A stretch of 64,000 nt of DNA from 20CM-2-65-7 sp963830455 (GCA_963830455.1 CAWHMT010000001.1:1-64000); one strand, 5' to 3'; numbered from the stretch's first letter, positions 49,102 through 58,532 are shown. Program-made: numbers and translations. The notes: a model not told the origin generated them from the sequence alone.

Positions 49102-50352
49102 TCACGTCGGAGTCTTGTCAGGGGCTGGGGGCTCGGGCCTCGTGGGTCGAGGACGGCGGAATATCGAGCGCGCCAGGATGCCGATGCCCGCGGCCTGTCC
49201 CTCACGCCGGGGCATGGCCCGGTACAGCAGGATGATGAAGACCCACGTGAGCCAGCTCGCGCGCTCGCTCCAGCTCAACGACCGCAGCATGAACCAGGGC
49301 TGCGTCACCGCCGCCATCCATGGCGCCCCGTCGCCCTGGATGAGCGCCAGGGGTCGGGCGAAGACGTGATTCGTTTGAAAGCCCTGCGCGCCCGGCTGGG
49401 ACACGTTCCACACGCACGTCACCTGTCCCCAGCCGTGATTGTCGCTCGCTCCCACGACGACCAGGTTGTGTCCGCCCGCGAGGTCGAGGACCGCCCGCCG
49501 CCCACGCGAGGGGAAGGCGAGTCCTTTGGGTGAGCAATTCACGATTTCAAACCCGTCCACGCCCGCGACCACGAACGCGCCGAGCTCGTCGCGATAACTG
49601 CGCCAGTACTCGGGCAACGAGGCGATCCCCAACGCCCCCTGCCGCTCGATCGCCGCAAAGATGCGCATCATGCGCGCCGCGCTTTCACCGAAGCTGTCGC
49701 GCGTCAGCGGCTCGACCGGGCCGATCGCGACCACATGCTGTCGATAGACGCTCCACTCGACGCCCGGCAGCAGACTGATCGGCGTGGCCGTCGGAGGGGG
49801 CAGCGAGCCGTCATAGATCACGTTGTGGTCCGTGACGTAGCTCGCGTCGAATCCCTGCCGGGCGTGCCACTCCGCGAGCCGGGCCAGCGTCCAACCCGGG
49901 CGCCCGTCGTGCGACGCGCTGGTGTGTGCGTGATAGTCGATGACCGTCCCGTCGGCGCTCGTCGTGACGAGCCGCGGCACCGGACGCGGCAGCAGGACCG
50001 CGGCGACGGCGAGGAGCACGAAGACACCCGGCCCCAGTACCGCGCGCGCCACACGCCGCCGGCGCGTGACCGGCGCAGCGCCACGGCGCAGCGCGCCCCA
50101 CGCGCCCAGCGCGACGACCCACACGCCAAGCGCCCACTCGGCGCGCGCGAGGCTGAAGAACGTGAGCGCGTCGAGCACATTGGAGAGTGGCGCGAGCATG
50201 ACGTACAGCGTCGGGCGGTCGAGATCGGCATCGCCGGGCGCCGAGCCGGTGATCACGTCGACGAGCGGAGACAACGGGTGAATTGCAGTGACGAGCAGGA
50301 GGAGCAGCAGCGCGATCGCAACCGGGTGGCGGCGCAACAGGTTCACTCGCAA
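49102..50352 (-). CDS. membrane protein with PHP-type metal-dependent domain
   Basis: 416 aa. The N-terminal third has three to four transmembrane helices (about 10-30, 60-90 and 107-122). The exported domain that follows has PHP-superfamily motifs in order: IDYHAHTSASHDGRPG (metal His pair), YVTDHN, PGVEWS and VGASDNHGWG. A further helix lies near 370-388, and the tail is Pro-rich. PHP domains cleave phosphoesters; an extracytoplasmic position suggests action on nucleic acid, phospholipid or sugar phosphate, not known which. Confidence 0.8.
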   Translation of the reverse strand: MRVNLLRRHPVAIALLLLLLVTAIHPLSPLVDVITGSAPGDADLDRPTLYVMLAPLSNVLDALTFFSLARAEWALGVWVVALGAWGALRRGAAPVTRRRRVARAVLGPGVFVLLAVAAVLLPRPVPRLVTTSADGTVIDYHAHTSASHDGRPGWTLARLAEWHARQGFDASYVTDHNVIYDGSLPPPTATPISLLPGVEWSVYRQHVVAIGPVEPLTRDSFGESAARMMRIFAAIERQGALGIASLPEYWRSYRDELGAFVVAGVDGFEIVNCSPKGLAFPSRGRRAVLDLAGGHNLVVVGASDNHGWGQVTCVWNVSQPGAQGFQTNHVFARPLALIQGDGAPWMAAVTQPWFMLRSLSWSERASWLTWVFIILLYRAMPRREGQAAGIGILARSIFRRPRPTRPEPPAPDKTPT

Positions 50353-50405
50353 ATTCCCCGCATGTCGGGTCGGATGGAAACTAGTGGTCGACGGCCCCGA
50401 ACGCG

Positions 50406-51068
50406 ATGATGGTCGCGCCGCAGCTCATTTTCATCGGCGGTGCGGCCGTGATCGGCGGTGCGGTGTGGATGTTCACGCGCGCGAGGGCGCGCAAGCGCCG
50501 GGAGGCGTACACCGAATACTGCCTGATCCGCGGCTTTCACTACGACCCTCAGCATCCCGAGGGGGAACGCCGGTTCCGCGACGTGTTCGAGCCGTTCCAG
50601 CGCGGCAGCAGCAAGTCGTGGCGAAACACAATTACCGGCACCAGGAACGGCGCCGCGTTCACGGCGTTCGAGTACGTTTGGACCACCGGCAGCGGCAAGA
50701 GCCGGAGCACGCACACACGCTCGGGGATGATCTGGGAACGGGACGATGCCCGCTTTCCCAGGTTCGAGCTCTGGCCTGAAGACCTGCTGTCCCGGCTCAG
50801 GAAGCTTTTTGGGGCCCGGGACATCGACTTTTTCGATTCCCCGGAGTTCTCCAAGGCCTATCACCTGAAGGGCCCGGATGAGTCCGCCATTCGCGCGCTG
50901 TTCACGCAGGAGATCCGGCGGTTCTTCGAATCCACGCCCGCTCAGCGTGTCACGGCGGGCGGACCGTTCCTGATCTGGTGGTTCAATTCGAGCCTGCCGG
51001 ATGCCGCGAAGCTCGACGAGTGGCTGGAGCGAGGCGACCACGTGCGGCGGCGCTTCTTCGATAAATGA
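50406..51068 (+). CDS. membrane-anchored protein, unknown
   Basis: 220 aa with one N-terminal helix (about 7-24) followed by a basic stop-transfer (RARARKRREAY) and a soluble cytoplasmic domain. Strands such as RNGAAFTAFEYVWTTGSGKS and the segment DFFDSPEFSKAYHLKGPDE recall the DUF3137-like proteins, but I cannot confirm the family. ATG 50406 or 50409. Overlaps the DinB-like gene start by four bases (ATGA). Confidence 0.72.
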   Translation: MMVAPQLIFIGGAAVIGGAVWMFTRARARKRREAYTEYCLIRGFHYDPQHPEGERRFRDVFEPFQRGSSKSWRNTITGTRNGAAFTAFEYVWTTGSGKSRSTHTRSGMIWERDDARFPRFELWPEDLLSRLRKLFGARDIDFFDSPEFSKAYHLKGPDESAIRALFTQEIRRFFESTPAQRVTAGGPFLIWWFNSSLPDAAKLDEWLERGDHVRRRFFDK

Positions 51069-51562
51069 GCCGCCTCAACGAGCTGTCCGCGCTGGTGCTC
51101 GATCCGCTCCGCGGCCGGTCCGACGCCGAGTGGGAGCGGGGTCCCGCGGGAAAATGGACGCCGGCCCAGATCGTCGAGCACCTGGCGCTCGGACTGACGT
51201 TGAGCGCGGACACGTTCCAGGCACGCCGCAACCACGCTCCGATGTCTCGGCGCGCGCGCACGCCGGCCGAGAAGATCGCGACGTTCCTGATACTCGGATT
51301 GCGGTGGTTTCCACCGGGACGAAAAGCGCCGTCCCGAACCACGCCTGCCGAGCAGACCACGCGGCGAGTCGCGGAAGAGCACTTTTTAGCGGGGATTGCC
51401 GGCTGGGTTCATGTCGAACGTGAGCTGCTGCCGACCCGAGGTCACGATCTGTTCGTGAAACACCCGCGTCTCGGTGATCTCACGATCGAAGAGTGGATCC
51501 GCTTTCACCTGATTCACGGGCGCCATCACGCGCGGCAGCTTCGCCGCCGGATCGGCGCGTGA
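51065..51562 (+). CDS. DinB-like four-helix protein
   Basis: 165 aa of the DinB/YfiT superfamily. The expected metal His residues appear at VEHLALG (near 38), and in the C-terminal helix FHLIHGRHHARQLRR (near 147-157). Such proteins are metal-binding, sometimes thiol-transferases. It is the second of three coupled genes (ATGA in front, GTGA behind). Confidence 0.85.
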   Translation: MSRLNELSALVLDPLRGRSDAEWERGPAGKWTPAQIVEHLALGLTLSADTFQARRNHAPMSRRARTPAEKIATFLILGLRWFPPGRKAPSRTTPAEQTTRRVAEEHFLAGIAGWVHVERELLPTRGHDLFVKHPRLGDLTIEEWIRFHLIHGRHHARQLRRRIGA

Positions 51563-51717
51563 GCCGCAAGCGCGAGAAGAAAAAGGTGGTCGTACGTGTC
51601 CCGAACCCCAAGGCTCCGGTGAAGGAGCGCCTCAAGACCCCCTCGCATAAGGTGCACCGTTCCAAGAAGTCGTATCGGCGGCGCGAGAAGCACCATCAGC
51701 GCGCGCTCGAGGAGTGA
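51559..51717 (+). CDS. tiny basic protein (52 aa)
   Basis: Strongly positive short protein: starts SRKREKKKVVVRVPNPKAPV, contains KTPSHKVHRSKKSYRRREKH. GTG 51559 overlaps the DinB-like stop (GTGA). The composition suggests nucleic-acid or ribosome binding; no cysteines and no known family. Translational coupling with a good reading frame supports it being real. Confidence 0.6.
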   Translation: MSRKREKKKVVVRVPNPKAPVKERLKTPSHKVHRSKKSYRRREKHHQRALEE

Positions 51718-51834
51718 CGCCGGCTCATAATCTTCACACTCTCGATTTGACAACCCACGCATCATGCCTTAGATGTTTTTGCAGATGTCAACCACCGTTG
51801 TCTCCGCAGGGTCTCTCCTTCGAGGGGAGGTCAC

Positions 51835-53211
51835 ATGGTCAAGCGGTTTCTGAAGGCCGCTGCACCGCTGGCGACGGTTCTTTGCGCGGCGATGGCGCCA
51901 AATCCTACCGGCACAGCGGCGCGAACGTACGCCGCCGGGTACGCCACCTACGCCACAGCGATTCCCGCGTTCGCCCGCAAGTACGGCCTCCGCTGCTCCG
52001 CCTGCCACACCGTATGGCCCGAGCTGAACGCCTTCGGACAGCGGTTCAAGGATTACGGTTACCAGCTCGGCAATGATCGCGACTCGCCGATCTGGCAAGC
52101 CAACTCCTACTGGCCGATCGCGGTACGCACCACGCCGCAGGTGCACTTCGAAAACACGACCCACCAGCCCATCGATCCGCCTCCGAGCGAGCGGACGATT
52201 ACGCAGGCGGGGTTCGACCTGTCCGGAATCGATTTCCTGATGCTCGGGACGTTGTACAAGAACATTTCCTTCGGCCTCGTGCCCACATTGGACCCCGACG
52301 GAACCGCGGGTGTCGAGGCTGCATTCGTCCGCTTCGACAATCTTGGCCACTCGCCCTGGGCCAACTTGAAGGTCGGCAAGTTCGAGCTGGACAACCTGCT
52401 GGGCGAGAAGCGCATCACGTTCTTGTCGAACAATGGCGGATTCTATTACGCCTACCACTACCAGCCCGCCGGCAGCGTCGACAGCTACACGTTCGGGCTT
52501 GGAGACAACCAAATCGGCGCCGAGCTCTCCGGTCACTCGATCAACAGCTACACGCGCTACAGCGTGTCCCTGTTGAGCACCGGTGACGGTGAGGCTGGGT
52601 TATCGGGTGGAAACAGCCTGGACGCCATGGTCTCCCTGAGCCACGCATTTGCCACGGGCGGTGGATTGGGCCCGCAACGGATCGGGGTGTTCGGCTATCT
52701 CGGACACCGTCCGACGGCCTTCGACAGCGCCGGTGGCGAGCCAATTCCCGGGACTGCCTCGGCCTTCAAGCAGTTCATGCGCGTCGGCGTGACGGCGCAG
52801 ATCTGGTTGGGAAACCTCGAGCTCCTGCCCATGGTCTCCCATGCGTCGGACGATGCCGCGCTGGGGGGAAGTACTCAGGAACCCGCCTGGAACACGGCAA
52901 TGCTCGAAGCCCATTACATCGCATCACCCCGGCTGCTCGTGCAGGGGCGCTACGAGATGCTCCGGAATTCCAAACAGGCCGATTCTGCAACCCCCAAGAC
53001 ATTTGGCGACGCCGACGCGTTCGCGGTGGGGGTTCGTGCCTATCCGTTCATGTTCAGCCGCGCCGGGATGGCGATTCACGGCGAGTTCGCGATGACGGGG
53101 ACGGTTGGCATGGCCCCGCTGAGTGGCAACGGTTCCGGACTCGACGCCTATGACCCTGCGACCAAGATCTGGAGCCGGAGCCTGATGTTGGGCTTCGACT
53201 TCGCATTCTGA
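51835..53211 (+). CDS. Cyc2-like fused monohaem cytochrome-porin
   Basis: 458 aa outer-membrane protein. After the signal peptide (about 1-29) a c-type haem site C54-x2-C57-H58 sits in IPAFARKYGLRCSACHTVWP, followed by ELNAFGQRFKDYGY. This pattern (FARK.., CxxCH, P.LNAFG..FK..GY) is the one I know from Cyc2-type iron-oxidising porin cytochromes and related haem barrels. The rest is a beta-barrel (alternating strands, ending SLMLGFDFAF). A haem plugged in a barrel would pass electrons through the outer membrane. It is the first gene of the oxidase cluster. Whether it oxidises iron cannot be told from sequence. Confidence 0.82.
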   Translation: MVKRFLKAAAPLATVLCAAMAPNPTGTAARTYAAGYATYATAIPAFARKYGLRCSACHTVWPELNAFGQRFKDYGYQLGNDRDSPIWQANSYWPIAVRTTPQVHFENTTHQPIDPPPSERTITQAGFDLSGIDFLMLGTLYKNISFGLVPTLDPDGTAGVEAAFVRFDNLGHSPWANLKVGKFELDNLLGEKRITFLSNNGGFYYAYHYQPAGSVDSYTFGLGDNQIGAELSGHSINSYTRYSVSLLSTGDGEAGLSGGNSLDAMVSLSHAFATGGGLGPQRIGVFGYLGHRPTAFDSAGGEPIPGTASAFKQFMRVGVTAQIWLGNLELLPMVSHASDDAALGGSTQEPAWNTAMLEAHYIASPRLLVQGRYEMLRNSKQADSATPKTFGDADAFAVGVRAYPFMFSRAGMAIHGEFAMTGTVGMAPLSGNGSGLDAYDPATKIWSRSLMLGFDFAF

Positions 53212-53223
53212 GAGGAGCGCACA

Positions 53224-54072
53224 ATGAAACCGCAAACGCGATGGATGTGGCTCGTGTCGGCGTGTGGCGCTGTGCTCCTGCTCCTTGGCGCCCCGCCGGC
53301 CCCTGGTCAGGAGGCGCGCGTGGGGAAGCTGGCCGGGCACGCCGCAAAGGGGAAACCGTTGTACACACGCTACTGCGCCGGCTGCCACGGCGACGATGGC
53401 GACGCCCAGGGCGAGAACGCGCAGTGGATGGATCCAAAACCGCGGGATTTTACGGCGGCGACGTTCAAGTGCCGCTCAACCCCGTCCGGCTCACTGCCGA
53501 CCGACCAGGATCTTTATAACTCGGTGGAACGTGGATTCGTGACCACGAACATGCCACCGTGGATCGCCCTCACGCCGCAGAACCGGGTCGACATGGTGGC
53601 CTACATCAAGGGGTTCTCGGCGCGCTGGCGGACGGCGAAGCCGGGAACGCCCCTCACGATTCCACTGGAGCCCGCGCCGACGATTCAGAGCATCCTGCAC
53701 GGGCGCGAGCTGTATCAGCGGATGGAGTGCTGGAAATGCCACGGCGCGTCGGGTTATGGGGACGGGCCGTCGGCACACGAGCTGACCGACAGCAAAGATG
53801 AGCCGATTCGGCCCTACAACTTCTCGACGGGCTCGCGGTTCATGTGCGGCACGACCAACCAGGATCTGTATCGCATCTTCATGACCGGGCTCGACGGCTC
53901 GCCGATGCCGTCGTTTGCCGATCAGCTCCAGCCCGCGGAAGCCTGGGATCTCGTGCACTTCCTGCGCACCATGCAGCCGCTGACAACCCGGGAAGCGGCG
54001 ATTTGGCGAGAGTGGGTCTCAACGCATGGGCGCGAGCTCAAGCCCATCGGTCCTGAAGGAGGAGGTCAATGA
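53224..54072 (+). CDS. dihaem cytochrome c, periplasmic
   Basis: 282 aa exported protein with signal peptide (to about residue 28, PAPGQ). Two class I cytochrome c domains: haem 1 at C51-x2-C54-H55 (CAGCHGDDGD) with likely ligand M110 (TTNMPPW); haem 2 at C169-x2-C172-H173 (CWKCHGASGYGDG) with likely ligand Met in SPMPSF. It lies 12 bases after the porin-cytochrome and overlaps the cupredoxin gene by four bases, so it is a natural link between the outer membrane and the oxidase. Confidence 0.92.
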   Translation: MKPQTRWMWLVSACGAVLLLLGAPPAPGQEARVGKLAGHAAKGKPLYTRYCAGCHGDDGDAQGENAQWMDPKPRDFTAATFKCRSTPSGSLPTDQDLYNSVERGFVTTNMPPWIALTPQNRVDMVAYIKGFSARWRTAKPGTPLTIPLEPAPTIQSILHGRELYQRMECWKCHGASGYGDGPSAHELTDSKDEPIRPYNFSTGSRFMCGTTNQDLYRIFMTGLDGSPMPSFADQLQPAEAWDLVHFLRTMQPLTTREAAIWREWVSTHGRELKPIGPEGGGQ

Positions 54073-54785
54073 TTGCGCGCTTCACTGCGCTAGTCGCGCT
54101 CGTGGCGGTGAGCGGCGGAGTCGCCGGGCCGCCGCGCCGCGCGGCGATGGCGGGCACGATCAGCGGCAAGGTGACGTACACGGGCACGCTGCCCAAAATA
54201 CGCACGATTGATATGGCCAAAGAGCCGTCCTGCGTCGCGCAGCACACGACGCCGGTGACGTCGGAGGACGCCGTCACCGGGCCGGGGAACAGCGTACGCT
54301 ATGTGGTCGTCTACATCTCGGCGGGCGCTCAGGGCGCCGCGCCATCGACGGATACGGTGCGGTACGATCAGAAGGGCTGCCTGTACATCCCGCACGTCGC
54401 GGTGATGCAGGTGCATCAACCGCTCGCGGTCTTCAACGACGACCCCACGTCACACAACATTCACCCGCTCGCGCGGGTCAATCCTGAGTGGAACAAGTCG
54501 CAGCCCAAGGGGGCGCCGCCGATCCGGACGACGTGGGAGCAGCCCGAATTCATTGCGGTCAAGTGCAACGTGCATCCGTGGATGCACGGCTATTTCGTCG
54601 TGCTGGCGACGCCGCACTTCGCCGTCACCGATTCAACCGGCAGCTTCAGCCTGACGGGGCTGCCGCCCGGCACTTATACGGTCACGGCGTGGCACGAGCG
54701 CTTCGGCACCCGAAGCCAGGAAGTGACCATCGGGGGCAGCGAGACGAAAACGGCCAACTTCGTTTTGACCGCCCGCCCCTACTAG
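54069..54785 (+). CDS. cupredoxin-like copper protein with carboxypeptidase-like domain
   Basis: 238 aa, exported. The plastocyanin-like domain (about 95-180) holds a complete type 1 copper set: H129 (SHNIHP), C166, H169 and M172 (CNVHPWMHGYF). A carboxypeptidase-regulatory-like sandwich follows (about 185-235, GSFSLTGLPPGTYTVTAWH). A homologous protein is encoded at 60196. It may be an alternative electron carrier for the oxidase. Coupled to the cytochrome c gene (ATGA) and three bases before subunit II. Confidence 0.87.
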   Translation: MIARFTALVALVAVSGGVAGPPRRAAMAGTISGKVTYTGTLPKIRTIDMAKEPSCVAQHTTPVTSEDAVTGPGNSVRYVVVYISAGAQGAAPSTDTVRYDQKGCLYIPHVAVMQVHQPLAVFNDDPTSHNIHPLARVNPEWNKSQPKGAPPIRTTWEQPEFIAVKCNVHPWMHGYFVVLATPHFAVTDSTGSFSLTGLPPGTYTVTAWHERFGTRSQEVTIGGSETKTANFVLTARPY

Positions 54786-54788
54786 CCG

Positions 54789-55592
54789 ATGGGAAGACTC
54801 TTCGCCGTCGTCGTCACGCTCATCGCGTTGGCGTCGACGGCGTTCGTTGTCCTGCACACCTGGTGGCTCCCGCCGGACATCTCCACCCACGGGGTCCGCA
54901 TCGACCGTCAGCTCAACGAGACGATGGTCGTGGTCGGTGTCCTATTCGTGGCCGCACAGCTTGGGCTGGCGTACTTCGTTTGGCGCTTCAGCGCGCGCGG
55001 AGCGGGAGGCCCGATCAAGACGTTCCCAGGCGGCCCCAAACCAATGGTGGTGCTGGCGACGGTACTCGTGGGCGTAGAGATCCTGGTTCTGACCTTCGTG
55101 GGTTCGAAAGTCTGGGCGGAAGTGTATCAGTCACCCCCGTCGCCCGGAGCGCTCCAGATCGAGGTCCAGGCGCAGCAGTTCGCCTTTTATTTTCGCTATG
55201 CCGGCGCCGACGGGAAATTCGGTGCGATGCACCCCGAGCTGATGAATGACGCGACGGAGAACTTCTTCGGCCTGGATCCGGCCAACGACACCACGGCGCG
55301 CGACGACATCGTCGTGGGCACCCTCGTGATTCCCACGAATCAGCCGGTGCGGCTGCAGCTGCATGCGAAAGACGTCAGCCATTCCTTCTACGTCCCCGAG
55401 CTGCGCATTCAGCAGGACTTCGTGCCCGGGATGGTCATTCCCCTGCAGTTCACGGCGACCACGCCCGGGAGATACGAGCTCGTGTGCACGCAGCTGTGCG
55501 GATTGGGCCATTACAACATGCGCGCATTTGTCGAAGTGAAGTCGCCGGCAGAGTTCGCTGCGTGGCTGAAGCAGCAGGAGCCCGCGCTATGA
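54789..55592 (+). CDS. coxB: cytochrome c oxidase subunit II
   Basis: 267 aa. Helices at about 4-24, 46-67 and 86-108, then the CuA cupredoxin domain with H198 (VSHSFYVPEL), C233-T-Q-L-C237, H241 and M244. The usual CSELC Glu is Gln here; since its backbone carbonyl binds copper, CuA should still form. No haem c extension. Receives electrons from cytochrome c or a cupredoxin. Overlaps coxA by four bases. Confidence 0.95.
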   Translation: MGRLFAVVVTLIALASTAFVVLHTWWLPPDISTHGVRIDRQLNETMVVVGVLFVAAQLGLAYFVWRFSARGAGGPIKTFPGGPKPMVVLATVLVGVEILVLTFVGSKVWAEVYQSPPSPGALQIEVQAQQFAFYFRYAGADGKFGAMHPELMNDATENFFGLDPANDTTARDDIVVGTLVIPTNQPVRLQLHAKDVSHSFYVPELRIQQDFVPGMVIPLQFTATTPGRYELVCTQLCGLGHYNMRAFVEVKSPAEFAAWLKQQEPAL

Positions 55593-57340
55593 CGCACGGC
55601 GCTGCGACGGCGGCCCCCCATGCGCCGCGGCAGAGTTTTCTGCGGCGCCACGTCTTCAGCGTCGACCACAAAGTCATCGGCCGGCAGTACCTCGATCTGG
55701 CGCTGGTCGCCGTTTTCACGGGGATGGTGTTGTCCTGGCTTATGCGCTTGCACCTGGGGTGGCCGGATACTCCCGTCCCCGGTCTCGGAAAGATCGCCCC
55801 CACGGGCGCCGCCGGAGGGGTGATCACGCCCGAGTACTACCTCGCCCTGATGACGATGCACGGGACCATCATGGTGTTCTTCGTGCTGACCACCGCGCCA
55901 TTCGCGGGCTTCGGCAACTTCCTGCTCCCACTGCATGTCGGTGCCGAGGACATGGCGTTCCCCCGCATCAACATGATGTCGTTCTGGATCACGTTGCTGG
56001 CGTTTCTCGTTCTTCTTTCGGCGTTCTTCGTCGGCGACGGCGCGCCGTTGTCGGGGTGGACGGCGTATGCGCCGCTCAGCGCGGTCGGCAAGGACGCCGG
56101 GCCGGGGCAGGGCGCTGGACAAACGCTGTGGGCGATCTCGATTGCGATCTTTTGCGTCGCGCAGCTGCTGGGTGCCCTGAACTTCATCGCGACGACGCTC
56201 GACCTGCGCACCAAGGGGATGTCGCTGGCGCGCCTTCCCTTCGCCACCTGGGCCTGGTTCATCACGGCGGTCATCGCGCTCATCGCCTTCGCGGTGCTGA
56301 TGCCGGCATGCATCCTGCTCATTCTCGACCGCGTCGCCGGAACGAGCTTCTTCATCCCCGGCGGGCTCGTCATCAGTGACCGCCTGCAGCCGCACGCGGG
56401 CGGGTCGCCGCTGCTCTGGCAACATCTCTTCTGGTTCTTCGGGCACCCCGAGGTGTACATCGCGATCCTGCCGGGTTTCGGCATCGTCTCGCAGATCCTC
56501 CCGGTGTTCGCGCGCAAGCCGCTGCTCGGCCCGCGCGTGTTCGTCGCCTGTTTGATCGCGATTGCATTCCTCAGCTACACCGTGTGGGGCCACCACATGT
56601 TCCTCAGCGGCATGAACCCGCTCTCGGCGACCCTGTTCTCGGTGCCGACGCTGGTCATCACCATTCCAGCCGCGATCATCACGCTCCTGTGGATCGGCAC
56701 GATCTACGGCTCGCGCCTGCGCCTCACGGCGGCATCGCTGTTTGCGCTGGGCTTCGTTTCGGTGTTCGTGAGTGGGGGACTCAGCGGCTTCTTTCTCGCG
56801 CAGCCCTCGACGGACATCTACCTGCACGGCACCTACTTTGTCGTGGCGCATTTCCATTTCGTGATGGGCGTGGCGGCGATGTTCGGTATCTTCGCCGGCA
56901 CCTACTTTTGGTTTCCCAAGATGTTCGGCCGCATGATGAACGAGACGCTCGGCAAGTGGCACTTCTGGCTGACGTTCGTCGGGGTCTACTGTGTGTTCAT
57001 GCCAATGCACTACCTGGGACTCGCCGGGAACGTGCGCCGCTACTCGGCATTCACCGACGACTATCTCCAGCCGCTGATTCCACTCCACCGCTTCATCACG
57101 ATCGCCGCTCTGTTCACGGGTGCGGTGCAGCTGATCTTCCTTTTCAATCTGATTCGGAGCCGTCTCCGGGGACCCGCCGCGCCGGCGAATCCGTGGGAGG
57201 CGACGACCCTCGAGTGGTCCACTTCCTCGCCTCCGCCGCACGATAACTTCGGCGGCCACCCGCCCCTCGTCACGCATGGCCCGGACGAATTCGGCGCCCC
57301 CGGAGCGCGTGACTATGTGATGCAGGCGGAGCCGCGATGA
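55589..57340 (+). CDS. coxA: cytochrome c oxidase subunit I
   Basis: Haem-copper oxidase subunit I, 583 aa with 12 helices. Haem a ligand in MTMHGTIMVF, CuB His and cross-linked Tyr in FGHPEVYIAILPGFG, CuB His pair in VWGHHMFLSGM, haem a3/a ligands in YFVVAHFHFVMG. The Glu in GHPEV identifies the A1 subtype, with a D-channel end. So this is a proton-pumping, low-affinity aa3 type reducing O2. ATG 55589 overlaps the coxB stop; next gene overlaps by four bases. Confidence 0.97.
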   Translation: MTHGAATAAPHAPRQSFLRRHVFSVDHKVIGRQYLDLALVAVFTGMVLSWLMRLHLGWPDTPVPGLGKIAPTGAAGGVITPEYYLALMTMHGTIMVFFVLTTAPFAGFGNFLLPLHVGAEDMAFPRINMMSFWITLLAFLVLLSAFFVGDGAPLSGWTAYAPLSAVGKDAGPGQGAGQTLWAISIAIFCVAQLLGALNFIATTLDLRTKGMSLARLPFATWAWFITAVIALIAFAVLMPACILLILDRVAGTSFFIPGGLVISDRLQPHAGGSPLLWQHLFWFFGHPEVYIAILPGFGIVSQILPVFARKPLLGPRVFVACLIAIAFLSYTVWGHHMFLSGMNPLSATLFSVPTLVITIPAAIITLLWIGTIYGSRLRLTAASLFALGFVSVFVSGGLSGFFLAQPSTDIYLHGTYFVVAHFHFVMGVAAMFGIFAGTYFWFPKMFGRMMNETLGKWHFWLTFVGVYCVFMPMHYLGLAGNVRRYSAFTDDYLQPLIPLHRFITIAALFTGAVQLIFLFNLIRSRLRGPAAPANPWEATTLEWSTSSPPPHDNFGGHPPLVTHGPDEFGAPGARDYVMQAEPR

Positions 57341-57918
57341 GCATCGCCATCCTGCCGCCGACGCGGGGCGTGCCTGCCCAACCCGTCGCAACGGCGAGCG
57401 GCCCGCCGGAGCGGCACGTCGCCGAGACCGGCGTGTGGATCGCCATCGGGGCGATCTCGATGTCGTTCGCCGCGTTGACGAGCGCGCTGGTCGTACGCCA
57501 GAGCGGCGCGCCCGATTGGCAGCACCTGCACCTGCCGGCGCTGCTCTATCTCAATACGCTCGTGCTGCTGGGCAGCAGCGTGACGCTCGAGTGGTTCCGG
57601 CGCCGGGGCGGATCGTTCGGCCTCCACGCCACGCTGCTCCTCGGACTGCTGTTCGTCGCCGGCCAGGTGCTGGCATGGCGCCAGCTCGCGGCCCAGAACG
57701 TGGGCCTCGCGACCGGACCGAGCAGCGCATTCTTTTACGTGTTCACTGTGCTGCATGCACTGCACGTGCTGGGGGGCCTCGGCGGGCTTGGCCTCGTCGA
57801 GCACCGGCTCGCTGCCGGCGAGTTGTCAGCGACGACCGCCAAGGCAGCGGCGCTGTACTGGCACTTCATGGCCGTGCTCTGGCTGTATCTCCTCGCGCTA
57901 TTGATGCTCCGTGGCTGA
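57337..57918 (+). CDS. coxC: cytochrome c oxidase subunit III (five-helix form)
   Basis: 193 aa, five helices after a 25-residue polar leader. Marks of subunit III are FYVFTVLHALHVLGGLGGL and ALYWHFMAVLWLYLLAL. The seven-helix form is about 260 aa; this short form is frequent in bacterial A1 oxidases. Overlaps its neighbours on both sides (4 and 8 bases). Confidence 0.9.
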   Translation: MSIAILPPTRGVPAQPVATASGPPERHVAETGVWIAIGAISMSFAALTSALVVRQSGAPDWQHLHLPALLYLNTLVLLGSSVTLEWFRRRGGSFGLHATLLLGLLFVAGQVLAWRQLAAQNVGLATGPSSAFFYVFTVLHALHVLGGLGGLGLVEHRLAAGELSATTAKAAALYWHFMAVLWLYLLALLMLRG

Positions 57919-58519
57919 ATCGACACTAGCGGCGCGCGAGCCATCGCCCTTCGGCGTGACATCGCGCAAGCTCGGCATCTGGATGTTCATCGTCGCGGAT
58001 GCGGTGACATTCGCCGCCGTGCTGTTTGCTTACGGCTACATGCGCATCGCCAATCCGGACTGGACACGTCCGTTCACGTTCTGGCCGACGATCGTCAATG
58101 GCATCGGGATGACGATTGTGCTGCTGAGCAGCAGTTTGACGATGATCGGGGCCGTGCTGGCCGCGCAAGCCGGACGCAAGACGGCCACGCTGCGCTGGCT
58201 GGGCGCCACGATGCTGCTCGGTGCGCTGTTCGCGGCGCTGCACCTGCGTGAGTGGATCGCCATGATCGGCGAGGGATGGCGACCGTTCCGGAACCCGCTG
58301 GGAGGTACACCGCTCGTCGGGGCGACGTTTTTTACGACCACGGGCCTCCATCTGGTCCATGTCGTCGTCGGCGTGGTCGTGATCGGCTTCATCGCGCTTG
58401 GGCTTAGGCGCGGCCGGTTCGATTCCGGACATCTCGAGGCGACGGGTCTGTACTGGCATTTCGTCGATCTCGTCTGGATGTTCGTCTTCCCGCTGATCTA
58501 CCTCATGAACGTGCGCTGA
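57911..58519 (+). CDS. second cytochrome c oxidase subunit III-like protein
   Basis: 202 aa, five helices: SRKLGIWMFIVADAVTFAAV near the start (subunit III/CyoC helix 3) and ATGLYWHFVDLVWMFVFPLI at the end. Starts at GTG 57911, eight bases inside coxC. Two consecutive subunit III-like genes of this size could represent split or duplicated halves; both keep YWHF, so duplication is favoured. Confidence 0.88.
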   Translation: MAESTLAAREPSPFGVTSRKLGIWMFIVADAVTFAAVLFAYGYMRIANPDWTRPFTFWPTIVNGIGMTIVLLSSSLTMIGAVLAAQAGRKTATLRWLGATMLLGALFAALHLREWIAMIGEGWRPFRNPLGGTPLVGATFFTTTGLHLVHVVVGVVVIGFIALGLRRGRFDSGHLEATGLYWHFVDLVWMFVFPLIYLMNVR

Positions 58520-58532
58520 GGGGGGGGCGCGG

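Noticed and set aside
55589..57340. Nitric oxide reductase or cbb3-type oxidase
   Set aside because: The GHPEVY motif, the CuA subunit II and subunit III genes identify an A1 cytochrome c oxidase.
55511..57391. 626-residue frame antisense to coxA
   Set aside because: Charged, low-complexity composition typical of antisense frames in GC-rich DNA; coxA is unambiguous.
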